NCBI GenBank assembly: GCA_040371205.1
Contig: AP031382.1
Coordinates: 186,001 to 250,000, forward strand
Direction of reading: 5' to 3'
From: Rhodanobacter sp.
GTDB lineage: Bacteria; Pseudomonadota; Gammaproteobacteria; Xanthomonadales; Rhodanobacteraceae
Length of the DNA stretch: 64,000 bases
The translations under genes were made by a program, and so were the position numbers. Positions 1-10,676 of the stretch are shown one piece after another (the stretch's first letter is position 1; every line of letters starts with the position of its first letter). The notes under the pieces are model-generated. The model was not told the DNA's origin. It did not search any database and saw only the letters and a list, made by a program, of their open reading frames with translations.

Positions 1-1931
1 CGATCGTGGTGATCGAGAACATCATCCGCCACATCGACGCCGGCATGACGCGCATGGAGGCCACGCTGGCCGGCGCCAAGGAGATTGGCTTCACCATCGT
101 CTCGATCACCGCCTCGCTGATCGCGGTGTTCATCCCGCTGCTGTTCGCCGGCGGCTTCACCGGCATGTTCATGCACGACTTCGCGGTGACCCTGGTGGCG
201 GCCATCGTGATGTCGGCGCTGGTGTCGCTCACGCTCACGCCGGCGCTGTGCGGACGCTTCCTCAACGGCCACGACAAGGTGGAGAAGCCGTCGCGGCTCG
301 GCCATGCGCTGGACCGCTTCCACGCCGGCCTGCAGTCCGTCTACAGCCGCGCGCTGTCGTTTTCGCTGCGCCACACGCTGGCGTTCGCGCTGATGCCGGT
401 GGCGCTGATCGGGCTCACCATCTTCCTGTTCGGCGTGGTCAAGACCGGCCTGTTCCCGGCGCAGGACACCGGCCTGATCTGGGGCCGCGCCACCTCCAGC
501 GCCACGGTTTCCTTCGCGCAGAGCGTGGACCGCATGCAGCGGCTCACCGACATGATCCTGGCCGATCCCGACGTGGCCAGCGTGGGTACGCGCCTCGGCA
601 GCAGCCGCCAGGGCACCAGCGGTTCGTTCAACATCGACCTCAAGACGCGCGCGCAGGGCCGCAAGGACGACATGTTCGCGGTGCTGGCGCGGCTCAGCGC
701 CAAGGCCGACAAGTACCCCGACCTCAACCTGCGCCTGCGCCCCTTGCAGGATCTGCCCAGCGCCGGCGGCGGCGGCACCAGCCAGGGCGCGCAGTACCAG
801 ATCGGCCTGCAAGGCGACGACCTCGCCGAACTGCAGCAGTGGTTGCCCAAGCTGGTGGCCGAGCTGAAGAAGAATCCCAAGCTGCAGGACGTCGGCAGCG
901 ACGTGGACGAACAGGGCCTGCGCCAGAACATCGTGGTCGACCGGGACACCGCGGCGCGGCTGGGCGTGTCGATGGGCGCCATCGACGGCGCGCTGTACGA
1001 CGCCTTCGGCCAGCGTTCGGTGTCCACCATCTACTCGGACATCAACCAGTACAAGGTGGTGGTGAACGCGCTGCCCAACCAGACCGCCACGCCGGACGCG
1101 CTCGACAAGATCTACGTGAAGTCCAGTTCGGGCGCGATGGTGCCGATCACCGCGGTGGCGAAGCAGGTGCCGGGGCTGGCGCCTTCGTCGATCACGCACG
1201 AAAACCAGCAGACCACGATGGACCTCAGCTTCAACCTCGCGCCCGGCGTGAGCATGGGCGAGGCCATGGCCATCGTGCAGGCCACGGTCGCCAACATGCG
1301 CATGCCGGGCGACATCAAGCTCAACGTCGGCGGCGACTTCCGCCGCTTCCAGGACGTGCAGAACGGCATGTCGCTGCTGGTGCTGGCGGCCATCCTCACC
1401 GTCTACATCGTGCTGGGCATGCTGTACGAGAACCTGATCCACCCGGTGACCATCCTGTCCACGCTGCCGGCGGCGGGCGTGGGCGCGCTGATGGCGCTGT
1501 GGATCACCGGCACCGAATTGTCGGTGGTGGCGCAGATCGCGCTGGTGCTGCTGATCGGCATCGTCAAGAAGAACGCGATCATGATGATCGACTTCGCGCT
1601 CGTCGCCGAACGCGAGCACGGCAGGACGCCGCTGGAAGCCGCGCACGAGGCCTGCCTGGTGCGTTTCCGCCCGATCATGATGACCACCATGGTGGCGATC
1701 CTCGCCGCGCTGCCGCTGGCCATCGGCCTCGGCCAGGGCAGCGAGCTGCGGCGTCCGTTGGGCATCGCCCTGATCGGCGGCCTGCTGATCTCGCAGAGCC
1801 TCACCCTGCTCAGCACGCCGGCGCTGTACGTGGTGTTCTCCTGCCTCGGCGCACGTTTCAAGGCCTGGCGCGTAGGCCGGGCCGAACGGCGCCGCACGCG
1901 GCGATCCCTGCCGGTGCGCGCATCGGGCTGA
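1..1931 (+). CDS. RND-family efflux transporter, inner-membrane subunit (C-terminal part)
   Basis: This is the C-terminal portion, about 640 residues, of a proton-driven RND pump of the AcrB/MdtC (HAE-1) type; the window edge cuts off the N-terminus. The first visible residues are the end of the TM4 motif (AIVVIENIIRH), which in this family follows the proton-relay aspartate pair. Further on come the periplasmic porter segment with a Gly-rich loop (SAGGGG), the TM10 motif GIVKKNAIMMIDFAL with the relay lysine, and the family ending around FRPIMMTTMVAILAALPLAIG. The protein ends in an Arg-rich cytoplasmic tail. It resembles the complete pump at 56239-59412 in most motifs, so the two are paralogues. 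Adaptor and outer-membrane partners would lie upstream and cannot be seen. The substrate is unknown. Confidence 0.93.
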   Translation, partial: IVVIENIIRHIDAGMTRMEATLAGAKEIGFTIVSITASLIAVFIPLLFAGGFTGMFMHDFAVTLVAAIVMSALVSLTLTPALCGRFLNGHDKVEKPSRLGHALDRFHAGLQSVYSRALSFSLRHTLAFALMPVALIGLTIFLFGVVKTGLFPAQDTGLIWGRATSSATVSFAQSVDRMQRLTDMILADPDVASVGTRLGSSRQGTSGSFNIDLKTRAQGRKDDMFAVLARLSAKADKYPDLNLRLRPLQDLPSAGGGGTSQGAQYQIGLQGDDLAELQQWLPKLVAELKKNPKLQDVGSDVDEQGLRQNIVVDRDTAARLGVSMGAIDGALYDAFGQRSVSTIYSDINQYKVVVNALPNQTATPDALDKIYVKSSSGAMVPITAVAKQVPGLAPSSITHENQQTTMDLSFNLAPGVSMGEAMAIVQATVANMRMPGDIKLNVGGDFRRFQDVQNGMSLLVLAAILTVYIVLGMLYENLIHPVTILSTLPAAGVGALMALWITGTELSVVAQIALVLLIGIVKKNAIMMIDFALVAEREHGRTPLEAAHEACLVRFRPIMMTTMVAILAALPLAIGLGQGSELRRPLGIALIGGLLISQSLTLLSTPALYVVFSCLGARFKAWRVGRAERRRTRRSLPVRASG

Positions 1932-2030
1932 GTCCTCACCGCCCCCGAGCGCCAGCGCGCCGACCCGCACGCTCGGGCGGCCGCCGGGACGTCAGCACCG
2001 CTGGCGGCATCGAGCTGCCGCGGTCCCGTC

Positions 2031-2588
2031 TCACTTCCCGTCGGTCACCTCGAACGACTGTTCCGCCGCGAGCTTGCCGTCCAGCGAGATTTCCACCACG
2101 TACTTGCCGGTCGGCCAGCGATTGGGGTTCTGCACTTCGAAGGTGGTGGTGGCGGGGCCATCGGCGACGATGGTCTGGCTGAGCGCGTTGACCAGCACGC
2201 CCTTGCCCTCCAGGTAGCGCCAACGCGCGTCGAGCCGGGCGCCGCGGGTGCTGCCATCGGTGGCCACGCTGGCGTAGAGGGTGTGCGTGTCGCTGCTGAA
2301 ACGGACGGCCGGCGCGGTCACGGCGTAGCCGGCGTCGATCGCGGTGCCGAGGGTGAGGCCGGCGACGCGGAAGCGCTGGTCGTCCGCGGCGGCCGGCTTG
2401 TCCGCTGCACTGCCGGCGTGGGCCGGCGCCGTGGCGGCAGGCGTCGGTGCCGGCTTGCGGCCCTGCGTCTTCGCGGCGGCGGCAGCGGGGACAGCGGCCG
2501 TGTCGTCGTGCCGGTGGCAGCCGCACAGCAAGGCGATGGCGCAGCACAGGGTGAGCGGTCGGGCGAAGCGGTGCATGGCATGACCCAT
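2031..2588 (-). CDS. Predicted small lipoprotein of unknown function
   Basis: A 185-residue protein whose N-terminus has basic residues, a hydrophobic stretch and a lipobox-like end (ALLCGC), so export and lipidation at Cys are likely. An Ala/Pro-rich linker of about 40 residues follows, probably spanning the periplasm. The remaining 115 residues look like one beta-rich domain (for example TFEVQNPNRWPTGKYVVEISL), the pattern seen in Ig-like or accessory domains. A second in-frame Met four codons in (MHRFARPL) leaves a better signal peptide and is the likelier start. The gene is convergent with the pump gene before it and has the same orientation as queF. I do not recognise a family. Confidence 0.7.
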   Translation of the reverse strand: MGHAMHRFARPLTLCCAIALLCGCHRHDDTAAVPAAAAAKTQGRKPAPTPAATAPAHAGSAADKPAAADDQRFRVAGLTLGTAIDAGYAVTAPAVRFSSDTHTLYASVATDGSTRGARLDARWRYLEGKGVLVNALSQTIVADGPATTTFEVQNPNRWPTGKYVVEISLDGKLAAEQSFEVTDGK

Positions 2589-2664
2589 GGGTGGTGGCGG
2601 CGCGGCCGCCGCGGGCGAGTTCCGTCGAGGCTAGCGGCTGGGCTCTGAAGCGCGAATTACCGGG

Positions 2665-3492
2665 TTATTGCCGGGCGCCGCGCAGGTTCTCCGGTGCGGC
2701 GGCGGGCAGGCTGCTGCGGAATGGGTTGATGTCGAGTCCGCCGCGGCGGGTGTAGCGCGCGTATACGCTCAGTCGCTCGGGCGCGCAGCGCGCCATCACG
2801 TCCATGTAGATGCGTTCCACGCATTGTTCGTGGAACTCGGTGTGGGTGCGGAAGGAAACGAGATAGCGCAGCAGGCCCTCGCGGGCTATCGGCGCGCCGC
2901 GGTAGGCAATCTGCACGCTGCCCCAGTCGGGCTGGCCGGTGACCGGGCAATTGGAGCGCAACAGGTCGGAAACCAGGGTTTCCTCGACCACGCCGGCGCC
3001 GGTGTCGGTGCGCAGGTAGTCGGCCTTCGGCGGGCCGTAGTCGCTGATCGTCGCGGGCAGGTCGTCGATGGATTCGCCGGCGAGGTCGGCGAACGCGTGC
3101 GCGGCGGTGCGCGCGGGGTGCAGGATCACTTCCACCGTGTCGCCGGCGGCGTTGGACAGATCCTTCCGCAGCAGCGCGCGCAACGCGTCCGCGCCGGCCA
3201 GCGGCTCCTGCGCGAAGCCGTTCAAGTACAGCTTGAACGACTTCGATTCGATGATGTTCGGCGAGCTTGCCGGCACGCGGAACTCGGCCACCGCCAGTTG
3301 CGGCTTGCCGTGTGCGTCCAGCCACGACAGCTCGTAGGCGTTCCAGAGATCGACGCCGTGGAAGGGCAGGGGCTCGGTCACGCCGATTTCCGCGCGCTTG
3401 GCCGCGCGGGGTATGGGAAACAGCAGGCCGGGATCGTAGCGGTCGACGTAGACCGTGGCCTGGCCGAGTTGGGACTGGTCGGGAGTGCTCAT
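2665..3492 (-). CDS. queF: NADPH-dependent 7-cyano-7-deazaguanine reductase QueF
   Basis: QueF reduces preQ0 to preQ1 with two NADPH, the last soluble step before the queuosine precursor is put into tRNA. At 275 residues it is the long (E. coli-like) form with two tandem T-fold halves. The QueF signature [12 protein letters not shown] lies near residues 80-90. The nucleophilic Cys is at about 182 in [13 protein letters not shown], with the catalytic Asp at about 189. [19 protein letters not shown] and the ending [12 protein letters not shown] are also typical. The start is the Met just before STPDQSQLG; no strong ribosome site was seen. The gene stands alone and is divergent from the M1 peptidase gene; no other queuosine gene is in the window. 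Confidence 0.97.
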   Translation of the reverse strand: MSTPDQSQLGQATVYVDRYDPGLLFPIPRAAKRAEIGVTEPLPFHGVDLWNAYELSWLDAHGKPQLAVAEFRVPASSPNIIESKSFKLYLNGFAQEPLAGADALRALLRKDLSNAAGDTVEVILHPARTAAHAFADLAGESIDDLPATISDYGPPKADYLRTDTGAGVVEETLVSDLLRSNCPVTGQPDWGSVQIAYRGAPIAREGLLRYLVSFRTHTEFHEQCVERIYMDVMARCAPERLSVYARYTRRGGLDINPFRSSLPAAAPENLRGARQ

Positions 3493-3582
3493 GCGCCCAA
3501 GTGTAATGGTGACTTCCGGCCTATCCGTCCGCGGGGGCGGCTTTCTCTATAGTGGGGCGGTCGCCCACGACTGAATCCCCTC

Positions 3583-5547
3583 ATGAAGACCTCTCTCCCG
3601 GCTTGCGCCGCCCTGTTCGCCGCCGCCGTGCTGTGCGCGCCCGCGCATGCGCAGGACAAGGCCTCGGCCTTCGACCCGCAGGCGCTGTTCGCGCCGCTGT
3701 CCCTGCCGCATCCGGCCAACGCGTTCCGCGACGGCGCCGGCCGGCCCGGCCCGGAGTTCTGGCAGAACCGCGCCGACTACGACATCAAGGCGAGCATCGA
3801 CCCGGCCACGCACGGGCTCCGCGGCGACGAGACCATCACCTACACCAACAACAGCCCCGACCCGCTCGATGCGCTGTGGGTGCAGCTCGACCAGAACATC
3901 TACAAGCCCGATTCGCGCGGCGCGATCACTTCGCCGTGGCCGAAGAAAGCCGGCGAATCCACCGACGGCTACCAGCTCGACGCGGTGGAAGTGGACGGCC
4001 GGCCAGTTCATTATCTGGTGGACGACACGCGCATGCGCGTGGACCTGCCGGCGACGCTGAAGGCCAAGGGCGGCCAGCTCAAGCTGCGCATCCGCTACCA
4101 CTACACCGTGCCGGGCGAGTGGGGCGGCCGCACCGCGGTCACGCCGACCAAGAACGGCGACATCTACGAGATCGCGCAGTGGTTCCCGCGCATGGCGGTG
4201 TACGACGACCTGCGCGGCTGGGACACGCTGCCCTACCTCGGCCAGGAGTTCTACCTGGAATACGGCACCATCGATTACGCCGTGACCGTGCCGTGGAACT
4301 ACCTGGTGGAAGGTTCCGGCCAGTTGATGAACCCCGAGCAGGTGCTCACCGCCACCGAGCGCCAGCGCCTGGCCGAGGCGGCCAAGAGCGACCGCACCGT
4401 GTACATCCGCAAGCCGGACGAGGTGAACGATCCTTCCTCGCGGCCCACGCACAGCGGCACGCTCACCTGGCGCTTCCACATGGAGCACACCCGCGACGTG
4501 GCCTTCGCCGCCTCGCCTGCCTTCGTGTGGGATGCCGCGCGCATCAACCTGCCCGACGGCAAGCATGCGATGGCGATGTCGATCTACCCGGTCGAAGGCG
4601 TCGGCGCCGACAAGTGGAACCGCTCCACCGAATACATCAAGGGCGCGGTCGAGCACTTCTCGTCGAAGTGGTATCCGTACCCGTGGCCGAACGCGATCAA
4701 CCTCGGCGGCCACGGCGCCGGCATGGAATACCCCGGCATCGTGTTCGACGGCTACACCGACCATGGCAAGGAGCTGTTCTGGATCTCCGCGCACGAGATC
4801 GGCCACACCTGGTTCCCGATGATCGTGGGCTCCAACGAGCGCCGCCATGCGTTCATGGACGAGGGCTTCAACACCTTCATCGACGTCTACGCGTCGGATG
4901 CCTTCAACCACGGCGAGTACGGCCCCAAGCGCGATCCCGAATACGCGCCGCAGGGCGGCAACCCGGTGGACGACATCCTGCCGCTACTGGCCGACCCGGA
5001 GGCGCCCACGATGATGGCGCACGCCGATTCCATCAGCGAGAAGTACCGCCATCCGGTGAGCTACTTCAAGGGCGCGCTGGGCCTGGTCCTGCTGCGCGAG
5101 CAGATCCTCGGCCCCGACCGCTTCGATCCCGCGTTCCGCGCCTACATCCGTACCTGGGCCTACCACCATCCCACGCCGTCGGACTTCTTCCGCTTCATGG
5201 ACAGCGCGGCGGGCGAGGACCTGTCGTGGTGGTGGCGCGGCTGGTACTTCCACAACTGGCCGCTCGACATGGGCATCACCGGCGCCAGCTACGTGGACAA
5301 CGATCCGGCCAAGGGCGTGGTGGTGAACCTGGTCAGCCGGCAGAAGCTGGTGATGCCGGCCACGCTGCGCGTGGACTTCGCCGACGGCACGCACCGCGAC
5401 ATCCGCCTGCCGGTGGAAACCTGGCGCTTCAGCGGCACGCCCAAGGTCACGTTGGATACCGGCAAGGCCATCGCGAAGCTGGAGCTCGACCCCGACCACA
5501 AGTTGCCGGACGCGGACCGCTCCAACAACAGCTACGCGATGCATTGA
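3583..5547 (+). CDS. M1-family zinc metallopeptidase, secreted
   Basis: A 654-residue gluzincin related to aminopeptidase N. A signal peptide ending in AHAQ directs export. The zinc site is HEIGH at about 404-408, and the third ligand is Glu at about 427 in MDEGFNTF, matching HExxH-x18-E. The upstream GMEYPG at about 383 stands where aminopeptidases carry GxMEN, so substrate recognition may differ from classical aminopeptidase N. The protein ends in an Ig-like C-terminal region (about 560-650). A TATAGT hexamer at 3548-3553 could be a -10 element, though the -35 is poor. The gene converges on the aldo/keto reductase across a REP pair. Its likely job is peptide breakdown in the periplasm or outside the cell. 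Confidence 0.93.
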   Translation: MKTSLPACAALFAAAVLCAPAHAQDKASAFDPQALFAPLSLPHPANAFRDGAGRPGPEFWQNRADYDIKASIDPATHGLRGDETITYTNNSPDPLDALWVQLDQNIYKPDSRGAITSPWPKKAGESTDGYQLDAVEVDGRPVHYLVDDTRMRVDLPATLKAKGGQLKLRIRYHYTVPGEWGGRTAVTPTKNGDIYEIAQWFPRMAVYDDLRGWDTLPYLGQEFYLEYGTIDYAVTVPWNYLVEGSGQLMNPEQVLTATERQRLAEAAKSDRTVYIRKPDEVNDPSSRPTHSGTLTWRFHMEHTRDVAFAASPAFVWDAARINLPDGKHAMAMSIYPVEGVGADKWNRSTEYIKGAVEHFSSKWYPYPWPNAINLGGHGAGMEYPGIVFDGYTDHGKELFWISAHEIGHTWFPMIVGSNERRHAFMDEGFNTFIDVYASDAFNHGEYGPKRDPEYAPQGGNPVDDILPLLADPEAPTMMAHADSISEKYRHPVSYFKGALGLVLLREQILGPDRFDPAFRAYIRTWAYHHPTPSDFFRFMDSAAGEDLSWWWRGWYFHNWPLDMGITGASYVDNDPAKGVVVNLVSRQKLVMPATLRVDFADGTHRDIRLPVETWRFSGTPKVTLDTGKAIAKLELDPDHKLPDADRSNNSYAMH

Positions 5548-5556
5548 CGTTTGAAA

Positions 5557-5692
5557 CCCCTCTCCCGCCGGGAGAGGGGCTTGGAGCAATTCCGTTCGCG
5601 CTGAGCGTGGCTTGCGCAAGCAAGCGCAGTCGAAGCGCCTTCGGAGGGACCCCTCGACTCCGGCCCAGCGGGCCTGCGCCCAGGGTGAACGG
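5557..5692. repeat. REP-type palindrome pair between convergent genes
   Basis: Two palindromic modules fill the gap between two gene ends. The first (5557-5579) is a perfect 10-bp stem, CCCCTCTCCC/GGGAGAGGGG, with a 3-base loop. The second (5592-5692) is bounded by CCGTTC and GAACGG and contains GCTGAGCG, AGTCGAAG and CCTCGACT blocks, the form of a common xanthomonad intergenic repeat. A half copy of the second module occurs near 32024-32060. The position suggests a transcription stop or mRNA 3'-end protection, but there is no U-tract, so this is inference. Confidence 0.8.
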
Positions 5693-5702
5693 GAGGCACA
5701 AC

Positions 5703-6695
<993 letters not shown>

Positions 6696-6799
6696 GCGGT
6701 GTGCTCCATGGTGCGGGGAAGGCGGCCATGGTGCGCCTTGGCCGTTGTCCGATAAATACTCAATAATCGCCAACACTATTCCATTTGTGAAAACAATCC

Positions 6800-7702
6800 A
6801 TGGATCGCCTGGACACCATGCGGCTGTACGCACGCATCGTCGAGCTGGGCAGCTTCACCGCTGCCGCGAACGATCTCGGCCTGCCGCGCGCCACCGTCAC
6901 CCATGCCATCAAGAAACTGGAGGCGCGGCTGGGCGCGCAGTTGCTGCAGCGGACCACGCGCTGCCAGCGCGTCACCCGCGACGGCCAGGCCTATTACGCG
7001 CACTGTGTGCGCCTGCTGGCCGACCTGGACGAGGTGGAGGCGAACTTCCGCGAGGCCGCGTTGAAGCCGCAGGGCCGCCTGCGCATCGACCTGCCGGCGA
7101 CACTGGCGCGCCTGCTGGTGATACCGGCGTTGCCGGAGTTCTGCGCGCGCTTCCCGCAGGTCGAGCTGGAGATCGGCAGCAGCGACCGCTTCGTCGACCT
7201 GCTGCGCGAAGGCGTGGACTGCGTGCTGCGCGTGGGCGAGTTACCGGATTCGGGCCTGGTGGGGCGGCGCGTGGCCACGCTGGCCCAGGTCACCGTGGCC
7301 AGCGCGGCCTATCTGCGCCGGCATGGCAGCCCGGCCACGCTGGCGGAACTGCAGCAGGGGCATCTGGCGGTGAACTGGGCTTCGCCCACCACCCGGCGGC
7401 CGGAGCCCTCGCTGGAGTTCGTGGTGCATCGCCGTCGCCGCGAGGTGAGTCTGCCGGCGCGCGTCACCGTCAGCGGTGTGGACGCCTACCTCGCCTGCTG
7501 CGAGGCAGGGCTGGGCATCGCGCAGTTCCCGCGCTACCGCCTCGCCGACGCGCTGGCCAAAGGCACGCTGCGCGAACTCCTGCCCGACACGCCGCCGCCG
7601 TCGTTGCCCATGCACGTGCTCTACGCGCCGCAGCGGCAGATGCCCGCCCGGCTGCGCGTGTTCGTGGATTGGCTGGTGGAATTGGTGAAGCGGCAGGTTT
7701 GA
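6800..7702 (+). CDS. LysR-family transcriptional regulator
   Basis: A 300-residue LysR regulator. The N-terminal winged helix-turn-helix (about 1-60, [19 protein letters not shown] then [15 protein letters not shown]) is of the CrgA/AaeR-like subgroup. The substrate-binding domain covers about 90-295 ([15 protein letters not shown] at its start). The gene is divergent from the aldo/keto reductase at 5703-6695, and the ~100-base gap should hold both promoters. By family rule it probably regulates that neighbour and itself. The effector is unknown. Confidence 0.94.
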   Translation: MDRLDTMRLYARIVELGSFTAAANDLGLPRATVTHAIKKLEARLGAQLLQRTTRCQRVTRDGQAYYAHCVRLLADLDEVEANFREAALKPQGRLRIDLPATLARLLVIPALPEFCARFPQVELEIGSSDRFVDLLREGVDCVLRVGELPDSGLVGRRVATLAQVTVASAAYLRRHGSPATLAELQQGHLAVNWASPTTRRPEPSLEFVVHRRRREVSLPARVTVSGVDAYLACCEAGLGIAQFPRYRLADALAKGTLRELLPDTPPPSLPMHVLYAPQRQMPARLRVFVDWLVELVKRQV

Positions 7703-7708
7703 GGCCGC

Positions 7709-8458
7709 TTACGACGTGCGCGGCAATACCGGTTTCGGCGGGCTCGTGCCCATCGTCTCGCTGCTCAGCGGTGCGCCGGCGGCTATCAGCGCCGCGCGGT
7801 GTTCGGCCAGCGGAAGCCGCAGCATGCAATCCTCGTAGCGGGCCAGCTTCTGCATCACCGGCAGCGCCTGCACCCGCGCCACCAGGGCGGCCGTGCGCGG
7901 CCAGCGTTCGGCGTCGATGGCGTAGCGCGCGAAAAAGGCGGTGCGGAAATAGCTGGCGATACTGAGGTCGGCGACGGACAGCGCGCCGAACACGAAGCCG
8001 TCGACCGGCAGCTGGGTCTCCAGGTAGTCGATCGCGGCGGGAATTTCCACCTCCAGCGCCTGGGTGATCACGCCTTCGTCGGGCGGCTCGTTGAACACGC
8101 GGCGGCGGATCGAGCGCTGGTAGAACAGCCGCCAGATCAGGCCGTCGGCCAGCCGCGTGTCGGCGTACTCCTCGAGCCAGCGCGCGCGGGCGCGCTCGGC
8201 GATGTCGCGCGGGTAGAGCGAGGGCGTCGGGTACTTGTCCTCCAGGTACTGACAGATCACCGAAGAGTCGTTCACCACCAACCCGTCGTCGATCAGCACC
8301 GGTACGCGCCTGAGCGGGCTGATCCGGGCGAACTGCTCGTTGCCCATGAACGGCGGCATCGGGTCGACCTCGTAGTCCAGCTGCTTCAGCTCCAGGCAGG
8401 CCAGCACCTTGCGCACGTAAGGCGAGATGTAGCTGCCAACGACCTTGAGGCGAACCAT
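7709..8458 (-). CDS. Glutathione S-transferase family protein
   Basis: A 249-residue cytosolic GST. The N-terminal thioredoxin-like domain runs from MVRLKVVGSYISPYVRKVL, with Ser/Tyr in the expected glutathione-contact position, to the conserved RRVPVLIDDGLVVNDSSVI (cis-Pro and Asp-Ser glutathione site). The all-helical C-terminal domain follows, with the N-capping motif SVADLSIASYF. The reading frame is open about 60 codons upstream, but the thioredoxin strand begins at this Met, so the shorter start is chosen. It is convergent with the LysR gene, leaving only six bases. Roles could include detoxification of electrophiles. Confidence 0.93.
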   Translation of the reverse strand: MVRLKVVGSYISPYVRKVLACLELKQLDYEVDPMPPFMGNEQFARISPLRRVPVLIDDGLVVNDSSVICQYLEDKYPTPSLYPRDIAERARARWLEEYADTRLADGLIWRLFYQRSIRRRVFNEPPDEGVITQALEVEIPAAIDYLETQLPVDGFVFGALSVADLSIASYFRTAFFARYAIDAERWPRTAALVARVQALPVMQKLARYEDCMLRLPLAEHRAALIAAGAPLSSETMGTSPPKPVLPRTS

Positions 8459-8863
8459 CGCCGTGCTCCGCTGGATAGGGTCGCAACAGCGTGCGCGAGG
8501 GACTGTGCCGGCGTCAATCGGTCGGGAATGTGCCCCGCAGCACAGGGGCGCGGGCTCCGCTCCGGGGCGTGTCAACCGACGGCGTCGGTCGCCGTTGGGC
8601 TTTGACCGTGACGTCGTCGTTTCACGACGAATCATCGAAACATATTGCGATCAGAGCGGCATCAACTTTCGAATAGCCGCAACAGCGCATGCCGCTGTGA
8701 ACGATAGGGGCGTGGTAACGGGCGAGAGGGGAGCCAGTCCGTCGTGACGGCTTCACGATGGCCGCATCGCGGTCCGGCACACAGCGAACGACCGCCGGGC
8801 GACGATGCGCAAGCCGCTTCTCTCTCCACTTCAACTGTCATCCTGCAAAGAGAGGCGGTTTCC
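8459..8863. other. Intergenic region between divergent GST and S53 peptidase genes
   Basis: About 400 bases without a convincing gene. It must hold the promoters of both flanking genes. Two short perfect palindromes are visible: TCGTCGT-TTC-ACGACGA at 8614-8630 and CCGTC-GT-GACGG at 8739-8750. Both contain a CGTCGT/ACGACG core, so they could be sites for one regulator. No clear sigma70 promoter was found. A reading frame open from 8744 into the S53 gene lacks signal-peptide character in its first 40 codons. Confidence 0.5.
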
Positions 8864-10603
8864 ATGATCAGCTTGCTTTCGAATGGGGAAGGTTCCAACC
8901 GCGGCGCTTCGCGCCGCATGCGGCGCGCGTGCACGCTTTCGCTTGCCGTGGCCATGGCGCTGGGCGTTACCACGACGGCGTGGGCCGGGCAGTTCATGAC
9001 GCATCACGTGCGTGATGCGGTCAGCCAGAAGACGGCGAAACAGGTGGGCGACCTGCCTGCCACTCAATTGATGAGCCTCGATGTCGTCTTGCCGGTGAGC
9101 GACCAGGCGGGCCTCGACAAGTTCGTGGCCAGCGTGACCGATCCCAGCAGCATCAGTTATCGCGACTACCTGACGCCGGCGCAATTCACGGCGCTGTACG
9201 GCCCGAGCCAGCACGACTACGACACCGTGGTGCAATACCTGCGCAGGAACGGCCTCACCGTCACCGGCGGCAGCCGCAACGGCATGGACGTGCAGGTGGT
9301 CGGCCCGGTGTCCGCGGTGGAAGCGGCTTTCAACGTGAAGATGCACACCTACCAGCATCCCACCGAGAACCGCGTCTTCTACAGCCCCGACCGCGAGCCG
9401 TCCACGTCGCTGGCCATCCCGCTCTGGCACGTTTCCGGCCTGAACAACTATTCGATCCCGCACCCCATGCTGGTGAAGAAGAGCGACTACGCGCAGGCGC
9501 ACGGCATCTCTCCCGATGCGGTGGTGACGCACGCCACGACGGGCTCCGGCCCCTCGGGCGCGTTCCTGGGCAGCGACATGCGCGCGGCCTATTACGGCGG
9601 CAGCGCGCTGACCGGCGCAGGGCAGAACCTGGGCCTGTTCGAGTATGTGGGCACCGACCTGGCCGACCTCGCCACGTACTACAAGAACGTGGGACAGACC
9701 AACAACGTGCCGGTCAGCGTGATCTCGACCGACGGCACCAGCACCTCCTGCGTGGACTCCAAGGCGGGCGGCAGCTGCGACGATACCGAGCAGACGCTGG
9801 ACATGACCCAGGCCCTCGGCATGGCGCCCGGGCTCGCAAGCCTGGTGATGTACGTCGGCTCCACCGACACCGCCATCCTCAGCGCGATGACCACGCACAG
9901 CCCGTTGCCGACCACCATCGGCTGCTCGTGGGGCTGGACGCCGGCCGACCCGAGCACGCTCAATCCCTACTGGCAGAAGATGGCCGCGCAGGGCCAGAGC
10001 TTCTTCGCCGCGTCGGGCGACAGCTCGACCTGGTCGCGGCGCAACGAGGCATGGCCGGCCGACGCCGCCTACGTCATCGGCGTCGGCGGCACCGACCTCA
10101 CCACCACGTCGGCGGGCGGCGCCTGGGCATCCGAGACGGCGTGGGTGGACAGTGGCGGCGGCATCTCGCCGGACAAGATCGCCATCCCCTCGTGGCAGGC
10201 GGCGGCGGGCGTGATCAACGCCAGCAACAAGGGCTCGACGACCTACCGCAACGGTCCGGACGTCTCGGCCAATGCCAACTTCACGTTCTACGTGTGCGCG
10301 GACCAGACCACCTGCACGGCCAACCAGTACGGCGGCACCAGTTTCGCCGCGCCGATGTGGGCGGCCTTCGCCGCGCTGGCCAACCAGCAGTCCACGGCCA
10401 GCGGCGGCGCCACGGTCGGTTTCTTCAATCCGACCATCTACGCGCAGAACGAGTCGGGCGGCAAGCTGACCAGCGCCTATTCCACCAACTTCCACGACAT
10501 CACCAGCGGCAAGTCCGGCAGTTACACGGCGGTGACGGGCTACGACCTGGTCACCGGCTGGGGCAGTCCGAAGCCGGCGCTGATCTCGGCGTTGATTCCG
10601 TAA
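8864..10603 (+). CDS. S53-family (sedolisin/kumamolisin-like) secreted serine-carboxyl protease
   Basis: A 579-residue acid-type endopeptidase precursor. After a long N-region and signal peptide (about 1-43, ending AWAGQ) comes the activation prodomain (about 55-200, with YRDYLTPAQFTALYGPS). The mature domain has the sedolisin triad: Glu at about 309 and Asp at about 313 in CDDTEQTLDMTQ, and Ser at about 493 in YGGTSFAAP. The oxyanion Asp is at about 386 in ASGDSS. The calcium site near the C-terminus reads FHDITSG...GYDLVTGWGSP. The start at MISLLSNGEG follows an AGAGAGG-like ribosome site; the frame is open 40 codons further upstream without a better start. A strong terminator follows. Confidence 0.95.
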   Translation: MISLLSNGEGSNRGASRRMRRACTLSLAVAMALGVTTTAWAGQFMTHHVRDAVSQKTAKQVGDLPATQLMSLDVVLPVSDQAGLDKFVASVTDPSSISYRDYLTPAQFTALYGPSQHDYDTVVQYLRRNGLTVTGGSRNGMDVQVVGPVSAVEAAFNVKMHTYQHPTENRVFYSPDREPSTSLAIPLWHVSGLNNYSIPHPMLVKKSDYAQAHGISPDAVVTHATTGSGPSGAFLGSDMRAAYYGGSALTGAGQNLGLFEYVGTDLADLATYYKNVGQTNNVPVSVISTDGTSTSCVDSKAGGSCDDTEQTLDMTQALGMAPGLASLVMYVGSTDTAILSAMTTHSPLPTTIGCSWGWTPADPSTLNPYWQKMAAQGQSFFAASGDSSTWSRRNEAWPADAAYVIGVGGTDLTTTSAGGAWASETAWVDSGGGISPDKIAIPSWQAAAGVINASNKGSTTYRNGPDVSANANFTFYVCADQTTCTANQYGGTSFAAPMWAAFAALANQQSTASGGATVGFFNPTIYAQNESGGKLTSAYSTNFHDITSGKSGSYTAVTGYDLVTGWGSPKPALISALIP

Positions 10604-10649
10604 TTGCAGCAGGCGGCATTCCCGGCACTCGTTCCAGAGTGCCGGTTCG

Positions 10650-10676
10650 GGCCCGGAGGAAACTCCGGGCCTTTTC
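10650..10676 (+). terminator. Rho-independent terminator after the S53 protease
   Basis: A perfect 9-bp GC stem (GGCCCGGAG/CTCCGGGCC) with a GAAA tetraloop is followed by TTTT. It sits about 45 bases after the protease stop codon and touches the end of the convergent thioesterase gene. Confidence 0.9.

Noticed and set aside
6696..6833. Longer start for the aldo/keto reductase
   Set aside because: The upstream codons cover the divergent promoter region and have no family similarity; [10 protein letters not shown] is the usual first strand.
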